DNA of 64,000 nt. It comes from Casp-actino8 sp001510335. Its GTDB lineage: Bacteria; Actinomycetota; Acidimicrobiia; Acidimicrobiales; Ilumatobacteraceae. This document shows, one piece after another, positions 50,040-57,978 of the stretch. The position numbers and the translations under genes are program-made. Under the pieces are notes generated by a model. The model was not told the origin of the DNA, made no database searches, and saw only the letters and a list, made by a program, of their open reading frames with translations. The stretch is from the NCBI GenBank assembly GCA_027729635.1, contig JAQCEM010000001.1, positions 124,001 through 188,000 on the forward strand, given 5' to 3'. Numbering within the stretch: position 1 is the first letter of the stretch; each line of letters begins with the position of its first letter.

Positions 50040-51077
50040 TCAGGCGGGAGCGATCGTCGTAGCCAGATTTGGATCAGCCGGTAGCGGTGCCACAGTTGTA
50101 GTTGTAGTTGTAGTTGTAGTTGTAGTTGTAGTTGTAGTTGTAGTTGTAGTTGTCGTAGTCGTAGTCGTCGGAATGACCGGAGGTTCACCTTCAGCCTCAA
50201 TGTCATTTCCGTACACCCACACCGGAGTTTTCTTCGGCAACAAACCCGAAGCCCAAATCATGTCCATCGCCGCAGTGCTAACCCGCACACATCCGTGCGA
50301 TGCTGGATAATTCGGAATACTCATTGAACCATGAATTGCGATACCACCCTTGAAATACTTTGGTCGATAAATCCGACCCAAGTCTCCATCCCACCAGCCG
50401 TCTGACTTTTCACGATCAATCTTGTAACGGCCTGAGGGAGTCAATGAACGTCCAGTCTCCCACGTCACCAAATCCTTTTGATTCGTCTCTAAGTAATACT
50501 GCCCATTACCGGTTGAAGTATTGATTGCCCACAACAGTTTTCCGGAGTTCATCATGAACAACACTTGCTTGTCTTTATCCACTTCAACCAAAGTTCCGGG
50601 TTCGCTTGATAGACCAACAGCTCGTGTCGTAGCAAGCGTTAAGGTATCGGCGGTTACTTGATCGACTCGCGCTGTGGCATCAAGCCCCATGTATTTCTGG
50701 AATGCCATCACTGCTTGCTTGGTGGTTCCGCCGAAGTCACCATCAACTGACTGCAACCAAAATCCAAGTTCGAGCAAGCGCTCTTGAATTCGTGCAGTTT
50801 CGGGTCCATCGCTTCGACCAACTGCCACCAGCGGAGCCAACAAAGGAGTTACTTCAGGCAGTGTTGTCGTCGGCGCCACACTGGTCGTCGAAGTGGTCGT
50901 CGGCGGCATAGTGGTACTCGACGAAGTCGTCGACGCAGAAAAAGTCGTTGTCACTGGGCTGGTTGTGCTGGCCGAGATACTCATCACCCCCTGGGCCGAG
51001 CCCGAAGAGCACGCCGTCGTCAGCAGCAGCAGGGCCAAAGACCCGGCCACGACGCTAATGTGACGCAATCTGGACAT
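50040..51077 (-). CDS. L,D-transpeptidase lipoprotein with peptidoglycan-binding domain and poly-Thr tail
   Basis: A 345-residue cell-wall enzyme. The lipoprotein signal MSRLRHISVVAGSLALLL ends at the lipobox LTTAC. A Thr/Ser-rich linker (about 30-75) precedes a PG_binding_1 domain (IQERLLELGFWLQSVDGDFG, about 95-150) and a YkuD domain (about 160-290) with the catalytic HGS...SHGCVRVS. A tract of about 29 Thr follows near residues 297-325, encoded by a GTTGTA microsatellite. It should make 3-3 crosslinks in peptidoglycan. TACTTT lies 6 nt before the ATG. Confidence 0.93.
   Translation of the reverse strand: MSRLRHISVVAGSLALLLLTTACSSGSAQGVMSISASTTSPVTTTFSASTTSSSTTMPPTTTSTTSVAPTTTLPEVTPLLAPLVAVGRSDGPETARIQERLLELGFWLQSVDGDFGGTTKQAVMAFQKYMGLDATARVDQVTADTLTLATTRAVGLSSEPGTLVEVDKDKQVLFMMNSGKLLWAINTSTGNGQYYLETNQKDLVTWETGRSLTPSGRYKIDREKSDGWWDGDLGRIYRPKYFKGGIAIHGSMSIPNYPASHGCVRVSTAAMDMIWASGLLPKKTPVWVYGNDIEAEGEPPVIPTTTTTTTTTTTTTTTTTTTTTTTTTVAPLPADPNLATTIAPA
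50095..50160 (-). repeat. Hexanucleotide microsatellite encoding the poly-Thr tail
   Basis: Nine uninterrupted copies of GTTGTA (50095-50148) followed by diverged units GTTGTC and GTAGTC. On the coding strand it reads as Thr codons only. Because the unit is 6 bp, slippage changes the tail by two Thr per unit and never shifts the frame. Confidence 0.95.
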
Positions 51078-51083
51078 TTACTC

Positions 51084-51089
51084 AAAGTA
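51084..51089 (-). promoter_or_regulatory. Leaderless-type -10 box for the L,D-transpeptidase
   Basis: TACTTT on the minus strand is 6 nt before the ATG at 51077. Confidence 0.5.
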
Positions 51090-51192
51090 TCCATTAAGAG
51101 GGACAAAGTGTTGGCAGTTCCCCATGGTTTCGCAAGATGACACATTCATTAAAAAAGGGGCTAATCACGTTTTCGTCTGAGAGAATAAAGCC

Positions 51193-52104
51193 GTGAGCGA
51201 GAACAACGTTTCTGACATCTTCGACCCCACCGCTTGGCGGATCGTGCCGGGATTCAATTTCACCGATATCACCTATCACCGCTCGGTCGAACATGGCACG
51301 GTACGCGTGGCATTCAACCGTCCCGAGATACGCAATGCGTTTCGGCCACACACAGTTGATGAACTTTTCACGGCTCTCGAACATGCGCGCCAAAGCACCG
51401 ATGTTGGGTGCGTACTTCTAACCGGCAATGGCCCATCAGCAAAAGATGGCGGTTGGGCCTTTTGCAGTGGTGGAGACCAACGCATTCGTGGACGCGATGG
51501 TTATCGCTACGCCGAAGGTGAAACTGCCGAAACAATTGATCCCGGCAAAAGCGGACGTTTGCACATCCTGGAGGTCCAGCGACTAATTCGTTTCATGCCC
51601 AAAGTAGTGATCTGTGTTGTTCCTGGTTGGGCTGCCGGCGGTGGACACAGTTTGCATGTCGTCAGCGATCTCACAATCGCCAGCAAGGAATACGCTCGCT
51701 TCAAACAAACCGACGCCGATGTCGCAAGTTTTGACGGAGGCTTCGGTTCGGCTTATTTAGCTCGGCAAGTTGGGCAGAAATTCGCTCGTGAAATATTCTT
51801 CCTCGGTCGCGAATACAGCGCCGAAGATGCCCAACGTATGGGCATGGTTAACGCCGTTGTCCCTCATGCCGAACTTGAAGCAACCGCCTTGCAGTGGGCA
51901 AAAGAAATCAATGGCAAGAGCCCCACTGCTCAACGCATGCTGAAGTTTTCTTTCAACCTCATTGACGACGGACTCGTTGGTCAACAGGTGTTTGCTGGTG
52001 AGGCAACTCGATTGGCGTATATGACCGACGAGGCGCAAGAAGGTCGCATGTCTTTTCTTGAAAAGCGCGATCCTGACTGGGCGCCGTACCCCTGGTACTA
52101 CTGA
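51193..52104 (+). CDS. menB: 1,4-dihydroxy-2-naphthoyl-CoA synthase
   Basis: MenB closes the naphthoquinone ring of menaquinone. The 303-residue crotonase has the MenB-specific FTDITYHRS, FNRPEIRNAFRPHTVDEL, WAFCSGGDQRIRG, VVPGWAAGGGHSLHVVSDLTIAS, TDADVASFDGGFGSAYLAR and the terminus WAPYPWYY. The start is GTG at 51193 with GAGAAT 6 nt upstream, so it is probably leaderless. No other men gene is in the window. The next gene begins 17 bp downstream. Confidence 0.95.
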   Translation: MSENNVSDIFDPTAWRIVPGFNFTDITYHRSVEHGTVRVAFNRPEIRNAFRPHTVDELFTALEHARQSTDVGCVLLTGNGPSAKDGGWAFCSGGDQRIRGRDGYRYAEGETAETIDPGKSGRLHILEVQRLIRFMPKVVICVVPGWAAGGGHSLHVVSDLTIASKEYARFKQTDADVASFDGGFGSAYLARQVGQKFAREIFFLGREYSAEDAQRMGMVNAVVPHAELEATALQWAKEINGKSPTAQRMLKFSFNLIDDGLVGQQVFAGEATRLAYMTDEAQEGRMSFLEKRDPDWAPYPWYY

Positions 52105-52121
52105 TTTCTGACGCCGCAAAT

Positions 52122-52979
52122 ATGTCTCGTGAGCTGATCTACGTTGATTCGTTAGATGATCAACGCCTTGATCGATTTCGACTGCGTGAGCGAGAGCTGC
52201 GTCCGCGCAATATTCCTGCCCGTGTCTTTAAGACAATGCAAACCGGCGAAGCAGAAAAGATCACCCTCGGAATGTTCATTGCCGAAGGCGACTTAGTTGT
52301 TGAACGAGCGCTAGCCGCAGGATGTCGACTTGTTGAGGTATTAACCGATGCTGTGTCGCCGAGTCCGATTGTTGACAAGGTTGATTCATCTGTTCCCGTC
52401 TATGCCGCTCATGCGGATGTTCGCAAAACTCTCACGGGTATGGGAGTAGCCCTCGACATCATGGGCCTCTTTGAACGACCAGCCCCACTCAAACTTGATG
52501 AACTGCTGACATCAGCGCGTCACTTGCTTGTTGTTGAAGATGTTGATAATCCCACCAATATCGGGGCCATTGTGCGTAGTGCTGCAGCACTCGGAATCGA
52601 TGGCGTCATCCTTGATCGCAACAGCTCAGATCCACTCGCCAGGCGCGCCCTTCGAGTGTCCATGGGAACCGCATTTTCGATGCGCTACAGCCGAGTGACC
52701 GATGCTTCATCAACACTCATCGCTTTACGCGATGCCGGCTACATCGTGTGTGGGCTCACCCCTCGCGAGGACGCCCGCAATATTCGCGATATTGGCCTAT
52801 CAATTCCCGTCGATGCGAAAGTTGCCGTCGTTCTCGGATCCGAGCGAGCCGGTCTGTCCGCAGAGGCCCTGTTGTCAGTGAGCCATATGGTGAAAATCCC
52901 AATGGCATCGGGCATCGATTCCCTCAATGTGGCAGCAGCCGCCGCGGTGGCCTGCCACGCCCTCATCCCTCAGCCCTAA
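52122..52979 (+). CDS. TrmH/SpoU family RNA 2'-O-methyltransferase
   Basis: A 285-residue SPOUT methyltransferase. The N-terminal domain includes FIAEGDLVVERALAAGCRL (substrate-binding, L30e-like). The SPOUT knot shows LLVVEDVDNPTNIGAIVRSAAALG, RRALRVSMGTAF, VVLGSERAGLS and IPMASGIDSLNVAAAAAV. It methylates a ribose in rRNA or tRNA; the site is not clear. It lies 17 bp after menB and likely shares its transcript. Confidence 0.9.
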   Translation: MSRELIYVDSLDDQRLDRFRLRERELRPRNIPARVFKTMQTGEAEKITLGMFIAEGDLVVERALAAGCRLVEVLTDAVSPSPIVDKVDSSVPVYAAHADVRKTLTGMGVALDIMGLFERPAPLKLDELLTSARHLLVVEDVDNPTNIGAIVRSAAALGIDGVILDRNSSDPLARRALRVSMGTAFSMRYSRVTDASSTLIALRDAGYIVCGLTPREDARNIRDIGLSIPVDAKVAVVLGSERAGLSAEALLSVSHMVKIPMASGIDSLNVAAAAAVACHALIPQP

Positions 52980-53037
52980 TTCTTTCAGCACTTGAATCGT
53001 CACCAAGTCGCAATTGACTTGTTCGGCAGGCAAACTT

Positions 53038-53898
53038 GTGGACGTGTCTGCAACTGGCGTCCTTTTACTTTATTGCCCCGACCAACGTGGTGTCGTTGCT
53101 GCGGTCGCGGAATTCATCGCAGCACATGGCGGAAATATCGTGCACGCCGAGCAACATACCGACGACGTCGAACGGGTCTTCTTCCAAAGAGTTGAATTTG
53201 AACTCGACGGATTCTCACTTGATCGACGCGAAATTCTCAACGCTTTTGCATCAGTTTCCGAAAAATTCTCAATAAACGTACAATTGCGTTTCACTGACCA
53301 CCTACTACGGGTCGCAATACTCGCCAGCAAGCAGTCACATTGCCTTTTCGACTTACTCAGTCGCTGGCGATCAGGCGAACTTCCCGCAGACATTGTGACG
53401 GTCATTGACAATCATCCTGATCATGCCGACCTCGTGCAACATATGGGTGTCCCCTACGTGCATTTACCAGTAACCCCAGAAACCAAATCACATCAAGAAC
53501 TCGCGGTGCTTGAAACCCTCAATGACAACCAAGTTGACCTGGTCATCTTGGCGCGATATATGCAAATACTTTCGCCACTTCTGGTTGATGCATATCAGTC
53601 GCGAATCATCAATATCCATCACTCATTCCTTCCGGCTTTTATTGGCGCCAACCCCTATCGACAAGCCCACGATCGTGGTGTCAAAATCATCGGCGCGACT
53701 GCGCACTATGTCACCGAAGAACTTGATGAAGGCCCAATCCTTGATCAAGAAGTTGCGCGGGTTTCGCACCGCGATTCAGTAGCCGATCTCACACGCAAGG
53801 GCCGCGATCTTGAAACTATTGTGCTGGCTCGTGCCGTTCGCGCTCATCTTGAACATCGCGTCTTGGTATACGGCCGCAAGACTGTTGTCTTCAGTTAA
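53038..53898 (+). CDS. purU: Formyltetrahydrofolate deformylase
   Basis: PurU hydrolyses 10-formyl-THF to formate and THF. The 286-residue protein has an N-terminal ACT domain (VLLLYCPDQRGVVAAVAEFIAAHGG) and a formyltransferase-like domain with ILARYMQIL, the catalytic INIHHSFLPAFIGANPYRQAHDRGVKIIGATAHYVTEELDEGPI region (His and Asp residues). GTG at 53038 is favoured since AGG is 7 nt upstream; GTG at 53044 is an alternative. It ends 10 bp from the convergent globin gene. Confidence 0.94.
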   Translation: MDVSATGVLLLYCPDQRGVVAAVAEFIAAHGGNIVHAEQHTDDVERVFFQRVEFELDGFSLDRREILNAFASVSEKFSINVQLRFTDHLLRVAILASKQSHCLFDLLSRWRSGELPADIVTVIDNHPDHADLVQHMGVPYVHLPVTPETKSHQELAVLETLNDNQVDLVILARYMQILSPLLVDAYQSRIINIHHSFLPAFIGANPYRQAHDRGVKIIGATAHYVTEELDEGPILDQEVARVSHRDSVADLTRKGRDLETIVLARAVRAHLEHRVLVYGRKTVVFS

Positions 53899-53908
53899 TA
53901 CGCAATTT

Positions 53909-54334
53909 TTAGCCTGGCTTCGACGAACTAATGGGCAATCCGGTGTCATTACGTAGGTGCTCAGCAGCCGGAACAAAGTACGCCAGCAACTCTTGCCGAA
54001 TGGACTCATCGGTTGTTGTCACCTCAATAGCCGCGGCCATATGCACCAGCCAACGATCACGTTCAAGTGGTCCGACACGAAATGGCATGTGCCGCAGGCG
54101 TAGTTTTGGATGACCGCGCTCTTCCATGTACGTCTGTGGTCCGCCCCAGTACTGCCCCAAGAAAAGAGTTAATCGTCGCTTAGCACCTTCAAGGTCGCTC
54201 TGATCGGGATACAAGGGCCATAACACTTCATCGGCCACGACTCCCACATAAAAATGATCAACGAGGGTTTCAAAAAAGGGCATTCCACCCACTCGTTCGT
54301 ACATTGAGATTTCTCTCACATTTTCATCACTCAC
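53909..54334 (-). CDS. glbO: Group II truncated hemoglobin (GlbO type)
   Basis: A 141-residue globin: MYERVGGMPFFETLVDHFYVGVVADEVLWPLYP, LTLFLGQYWGGPQTYMEERGHPKLRLRHMPFRVG with the proximal His, and ERDRWLVHMAAAIE carrying the group II Trp. These bind O2 and are linked to respiration or lipid oxygenation in actinobacteria. GTG at 54334 overlaps the crotonase stop as GTGA, so translation is coupled to that enzyme; the next in-frame ATG is at 54304. Confidence 0.92.
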   Translation of the reverse strand: MSDENVREISMYERVGGMPFFETLVDHFYVGVVADEVLWPLYPDQSDLEGAKRRLTLFLGQYWGGPQTYMEERGHPKLRLRHMPFRVGPLERDRWLVHMAAAIEVTTTDESIRQELLAYFVPAAEHLRNDTGLPISSSKPG

Positions 54335-55191
54335 GAGAACTGTGGATCCTGCCAATCGGGAAATACTTCTGGCAATCCATCGCTGACCTTGACTGGAAAG
54401 TCCGCTGGTCGCTTTTCCAGAAAACTCATGACACCTTCGCGGGCATCGTCGCTCGCACCACGTGAATTGATTGCTCTTGAATCAACTCGGTGCGCCTGCA
54501 TCGGATGATCGGCACCAAGCATGCGCCACAACATTTGCCGTGACAAGGCCACTGAAACTGGCGCAGTGTTTTCCGCAATCTCGCGAGCGATCTCACGAGC
54601 TGCTGACAAAAGGTCTTCAGGCGCGTGCACACTTCGAACGAGTCGTGCTTCTTTGGCGTCTTCAGCACTAATCATGCGACCAGTGAAACACCATTCTGTG
54701 GCTTGCGAAATACCGACAATCCGCGGCAAGAACCAACTACTGGCGGCTTCGGGAACTATGCCCCGTTTTGCAAACACAAATCCAAATTTTGAGGTTGTGC
54801 TCGCAAGGCGAATATCCATGGGCAGAGTCATCGTGACACCTACGCCAACTGCTGCGCCATTGATTGCGCCGATCACTGGCTTTTTACTCTCAAAAATTCG
54901 CAGTGACACCAAGCCACCGCCATCACGCATGACGCCAGTCTTGGCTTTCACATCGCTTCCACCCTTGGCAAAGGTTTCTCCCCCACCTGACAAATCGGCC
55001 CCTGCACAAAAGGCCCGACCTGAACCGGTCACGATGACAGCACGAACATTGTCGTCAGCATCACTCTCATCAAAAGCCGCGATGATTTCTTTGAGCATGC
55101 GATTCGTGAATGAATTCAGCTGATCTGGGCGATTCAAAGTAATCGTCGCGATTTGCTCGGATACGTCATAAATGATTTCTTCGTAGGCCAT
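54331..55191 (-). CDS. Enoyl-CoA hydratase/isomerase family protein
   Basis: A 286-residue crotonase: TLNRPDQLNSFTNRM, RAFCAGADLSGGGE, GAINGAAVGVGVTMTLPMDIRLAS and FAKRGIVPEAASSWFLPRIVG. The Glu at the usual QPE position is replaced, but PEA supplies an acid four residues later, as in a common actinobacterial crotonase subgroup. The end GLPEVFPDW is longer than in standard hydratases. TAGGGT lies 6 nt before the ATG. It is cotranslated with the globin. Confidence 0.88.
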   Translation of the reverse strand: MAYEEIIYDVSEQIATITLNRPDQLNSFTNRMLKEIIAAFDESDADDNVRAVIVTGSGRAFCAGADLSGGGETFAKGGSDVKAKTGVMRDGGGLVSLRIFESKKPVIGAINGAAVGVGVTMTLPMDIRLASTTSKFGFVFAKRGIVPEAASSWFLPRIVGISQATEWCFTGRMISAEDAKEARLVRSVHAPEDLLSAAREIAREIAENTAPVSVALSRQMLWRMLGADHPMQAHRVDSRAINSRGASDDAREGVMSFLEKRPADFPVKVSDGLPEVFPDWQDPQFS

Positions 55192-55197
55192 ATATAG

Positions 55198-55203
55198 ACC
55201 CTA
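55198..55203 (-). promoter_or_regulatory. Leaderless-type -10 box for the crotonase-globin unit
   Basis: TAGGGT on the minus strand is 6 nt before the ATG at 55191. Confidence 0.5.
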
Positions 55204-55211
55204 ATAGAAGG

Positions 55212-56114
55212 TCAGACGTCTAAGAAACGTGAAGCCGCAATACCCGAACCAACGGCTCCGGCTATTGCACCAATGCCAAGCAAAATGATCATCACGAAAC
55301 GCATATAGCCATCAGTCACCACGAGAGCCGCTAGTTCAGTGTCGTTGAAATCAGCGACTGCACCCGACCATGCCGAGTTGAGTCCCCACAAACCTAAACA
55401 TGACAGGACTCCACCGATGAGACCCTGTAAGAGCCCTTCAAGCATGAATGGGATGCGAATAAACCAATTCGTTGCACCAACCAATTTCATCACTTCAATT
55501 TCACGACGACGGGCGAACATAGCCGTGCGGATGGTGTTCCAGATGAGTCCAACTGCCACGACGAGGAGAACAATCGACATCGCAGTCGTCGCTATTCGAA
55601 TAAATTGCGAGACTCGTGCCACGACGTCAAACACATCTTGCGCGTAGGCGACTTCGCGAACTCCGGCCAAACCTCGGAACTGTTCGCCAAGTTCACGAAT
55701 TAGGTTTGAGTCCTGCGAAATTGGGACGACCTTAAATTGCGAAGGAATATTCTCAGGAGTGAGAAGTCGCAGGGTTCCGGGGTCACCAGCAAATAACTTC
55801 TGAGCCTCGGCATAACTTTCAGCCTGATCTAGATACCGCAATTTTGTGACATCAATAATTGATGGTTGCGATTTCAGAGCGTCTTCAATCACTTGAATCT
55901 GATTCGGGTCAGCGTCCGAGCGCACATACACAATGAGTTCGACGTCGCCCTTCCATCGGGTCAGCAGATTGTCAAAAGCTCGCTGAATCAAAAAAGTTGA
56001 ACCAACCAACAGCAAAGAGACCGCAGAGGTAATCACGGCGGCCATCGTCAAAGTGACATTGCGCTTAAAGCTCGCCCACGTTTCGCGGAACGCGTAACTG
56101 ATTCGTGCAATCAT
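55212..56114 (-). CDS. ftsX: Cell-division ABC-type permease FtsX
   Basis: A 300-residue four-helix membrane protein: N-terminal cytoplasmic part ARISYAFRETWASFKRNVTLTMAAV and first helix, a large extracytoplasmic domain (about 50-175) that activates peptidoglycan hydrolases, then three helices with ARRREIEVMKLVGATNWFIRIPFMLEG. It partners FtsE; the genes overlap by one base (TGATG). The usual downstream smpB is missing here. Confidence 0.93.
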   Translation of the reverse strand: MIARISYAFRETWASFKRNVTLTMAAVITSAVSLLLVGSTFLIQRAFDNLLTRWKGDVELIVYVRSDADPNQIQVIEDALKSQPSIIDVTKLRYLDQAESYAEAQKLFAGDPGTLRLLTPENIPSQFKVVPISQDSNLIRELGEQFRGLAGVREVAYAQDVFDVVARVSQFIRIATTAMSIVLLVVAVGLIWNTIRTAMFARRREIEVMKLVGATNWFIRIPFMLEGLLQGLIGGVLSCLGLWGLNSAWSGAVADFNDTELAALVVTDGYMRFVMIILLGIGAIAGAVGSGIAASRFLDV

Positions 56115-56791
56115 CAGTCGTACACTCCTCGTTCTTGGTCGCGCACTATGACGCCTCGGTCAAGTTGCACAACACGGCGGCGCATCATATTCACGATTCG
56201 CTGATCATGGGTTGCCATGACGACTGTTGTCCCGGTGTTATTGATGCGATCTAGTAACCGCATAATTCCCTCACCCGTTGCGGGGTCAAGGTTTCCGGTG
56301 GGTTCGTCCGCCAGCAAAATCAATGGACGGTTCACAAAAGCTCGGGCGATCGAAACACGCTGCTGTTCTCCACCAGAAAGTTGGTGAGGAAAGCGATCTT
56401 CTTTATCGGAAAGACCCACCAGGTCGAGTACTGCTGGTACTTGTTGGCGAATCACATGCTTAGGTCGACCAATCACTTCAAGAGCAAACGCCACGTTTTC
56501 AAAAACTGTTTTATTGAGCAACAGTTTGTAATCCTGAAAAATATTTCCGATATTTCGTCGTAGATACGGAACTTTTGAGTCAGCCATGGCATTGATATCT
56601 TTACCTGCCACCCACACTTCGCCGCGTTCGGGCTGTTCTTGACGATTCATGAGCCGCAACAATGTCGACTTACCAGAACCCGACGGACCAACCATAAAGA
56701 CGAATTCGCCCTTAGCGATCTCGAAAGAAGCGTCGCGCACCGCAGGTATCTCGGTGCCATAAGTTTTTGTCACGTTTTCGAGGCGAATCAT
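56114..56791 (-). CDS. ftsE: Cell-division ATP-binding protein FtsE
   Basis: A 225-residue ABC ATPase: MIRLENVTKTYGTEIPAVRD, Walker A GPSGSGKST, LLNKTVFENVAFALEV, signature LSGGEQQRVSIARAF, Walker B LLADEPTGNLDP. It drives FtsX at the septum. GAGGAG precedes the ATG at 56791. The order secA-prfB-ftsE-ftsX is typical of actinobacteria. Confidence 0.95.
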   Translation of the reverse strand: MIRLENVTKTYGTEIPAVRDASFEIAKGEFVFMVGPSGSGKSTLLRLMNRQEQPERGEVWVAGKDINAMADSKVPYLRRNIGNIFQDYKLLLNKTVFENVAFALEVIGRPKHVIRQQVPAVLDLVGLSDKEDRFPHQLSGGEQQRVSIARAFVNRPLILLADEPTGNLDPATGEGIMRLLDRINNTGTTVVMATHDQRIVNMMRRRVVQLDRGVIVRDQERGVYD

Positions 56792-56867
56792 ATTGCTCCT
56801 CGGGCAAGAGACCGACCAGTTGGCCGACCACATGAAGTCAAGTGGTCAGGATATCAGTGGTACTTCG

Positions 56868-57971
56868 TCAGGAATCGTCGCCAGCACGACGCCATTGCAA
56901 ATAACCGACCATAAATTCTTCAATATCGCCGTCCAGCACTGATTCGACGCTGCTTGATTCAATATTTGTACGCAAATCTTTCACCATTTGATACGGCTGC
57001 AAAACATAACTTCGGATTTGACTACCCCAACCGACGGTGGCTTGTTTACCAGCGATGCGATCAAGTTCAGCCTGGTGTTCTTCTTCAATCTTTGCCGCAA
57101 CCATCGCCTTCAAACGATTCATCGCCCTTTCGCGGTTTTGCAATTGACTGCGTTCTTCTTGAGACGATGAGACAAGACCAGTCGGTTCGTGAATCAAGCG
57201 AACCGCCGATGAAGTTTTGTTCACGTGCTGACCACCAGCTCCAGAGGCACGGAATACTTCCATCCGCACATCAGTTTCATCAATCTCAATGTCGGGGTTT
57301 TCTATTGCTGGCCACACCTGCACATTGGAAAAACTTGTTTGGCGGCGACCCTGGTTATCAAAGGGGCTAATCCGAACTAAACGATGAGTACCTCGTTCAG
57401 AAGTCATGAGCCCGTAGGCGTAGCGACCCTTCAACGTGAATTCAACCGACATAATTCCGGCTTCTACACCTGGCGAAATATCGTTAATTTCAAACTCAAG
57501 TCCACGACGCTCAGCCCAACGCTGATACATGCGCAGCAGAAGTTCGCTCCAATCTTGGGCGTCGACCCCACCGTCTTTGGTGTTGATGTGCACAATGCAA
57601 TCTGCCTCATCATGTTCACCAGTAAACAAACTGCGCATTTCAAGTCCATTTAGTGACTGCGCAATAACCTTGATACTTGATTCAATTTCTGTTTCTTGAG
57701 AGGCATCATCAATTTCGCGGGCTAATTCATGGAGCACCTCAGCATCTTCTAACTGACGAGCCAGTCCATCAAAAATGTCAATGTCACCTTTGGTATTCGC
57801 GTATTCAGCATTGAGTTTCTTGGCAAACTCTTGATCATCCCAAAGACCGGGCTTTGAGACCTCAATCTCAAGTTCGCGGAAACGATCTCGTTGTGCTTCG
57901 ATCTTTAGATAGACCTTTGCCTCACCAAGCCGTCGACTCACATCTTTTAAGTCATCTGTGAAATCGCGCAT
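56868..57971 (-). CDS. prfB: Peptide chain release factor 2
   Basis: RF2 terminates at UGA and UAA. The 367-residue protein has HRLVRISPFDNQGRRQTSF (SPF anticodon-like motif) and RASGAGGQHVNKTSSAVRL (GGQ), followed by GLVSSSQEERSQLQNR. The gene is read in one frame from ATG 57971; there is no in-frame stop near codon 26, so the programmed frameshift known in E. coli is absent. It starts 7 bp after the secA stop. Confidence 0.95.
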   Translation of the reverse strand: MRDFTDDLKDVSRRLGEAKVYLKIEAQRDRFRELEIEVSKPGLWDDQEFAKKLNAEYANTKGDIDIFDGLARQLEDAEVLHELAREIDDASQETEIESSIKVIAQSLNGLEMRSLFTGEHDEADCIVHINTKDGGVDAQDWSELLLRMYQRWAERRGLEFEINDISPGVEAGIMSVEFTLKGRYAYGLMTSERGTHRLVRISPFDNQGRRQTSFSNVQVWPAIENPDIEIDETDVRMEVFRASGAGGQHVNKTSSAVRLIHEPTGLVSSSQEERSQLQNRERAMNRLKAMVAAKIEEEHQAELDRIAGKQATVGWGSQIRSYVLQPYQMVKDLRTNIESSSVESVLDGDIEEFMVGYLQWRRAGDDS

Positions 57972-57978
57972 GACGAAC

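Noticed and set aside
52104..52118. TTTCTGACG before the RNA methyltransferase gene as another regulon site
   Set aside because: Only one half-site is present; the right arm is missing.
56868..57971. Programmed frameshift in prfB
   Set aside because: The frame is open from the ATG through the SPF and GGQ motifs with no internal stop near codon 26.
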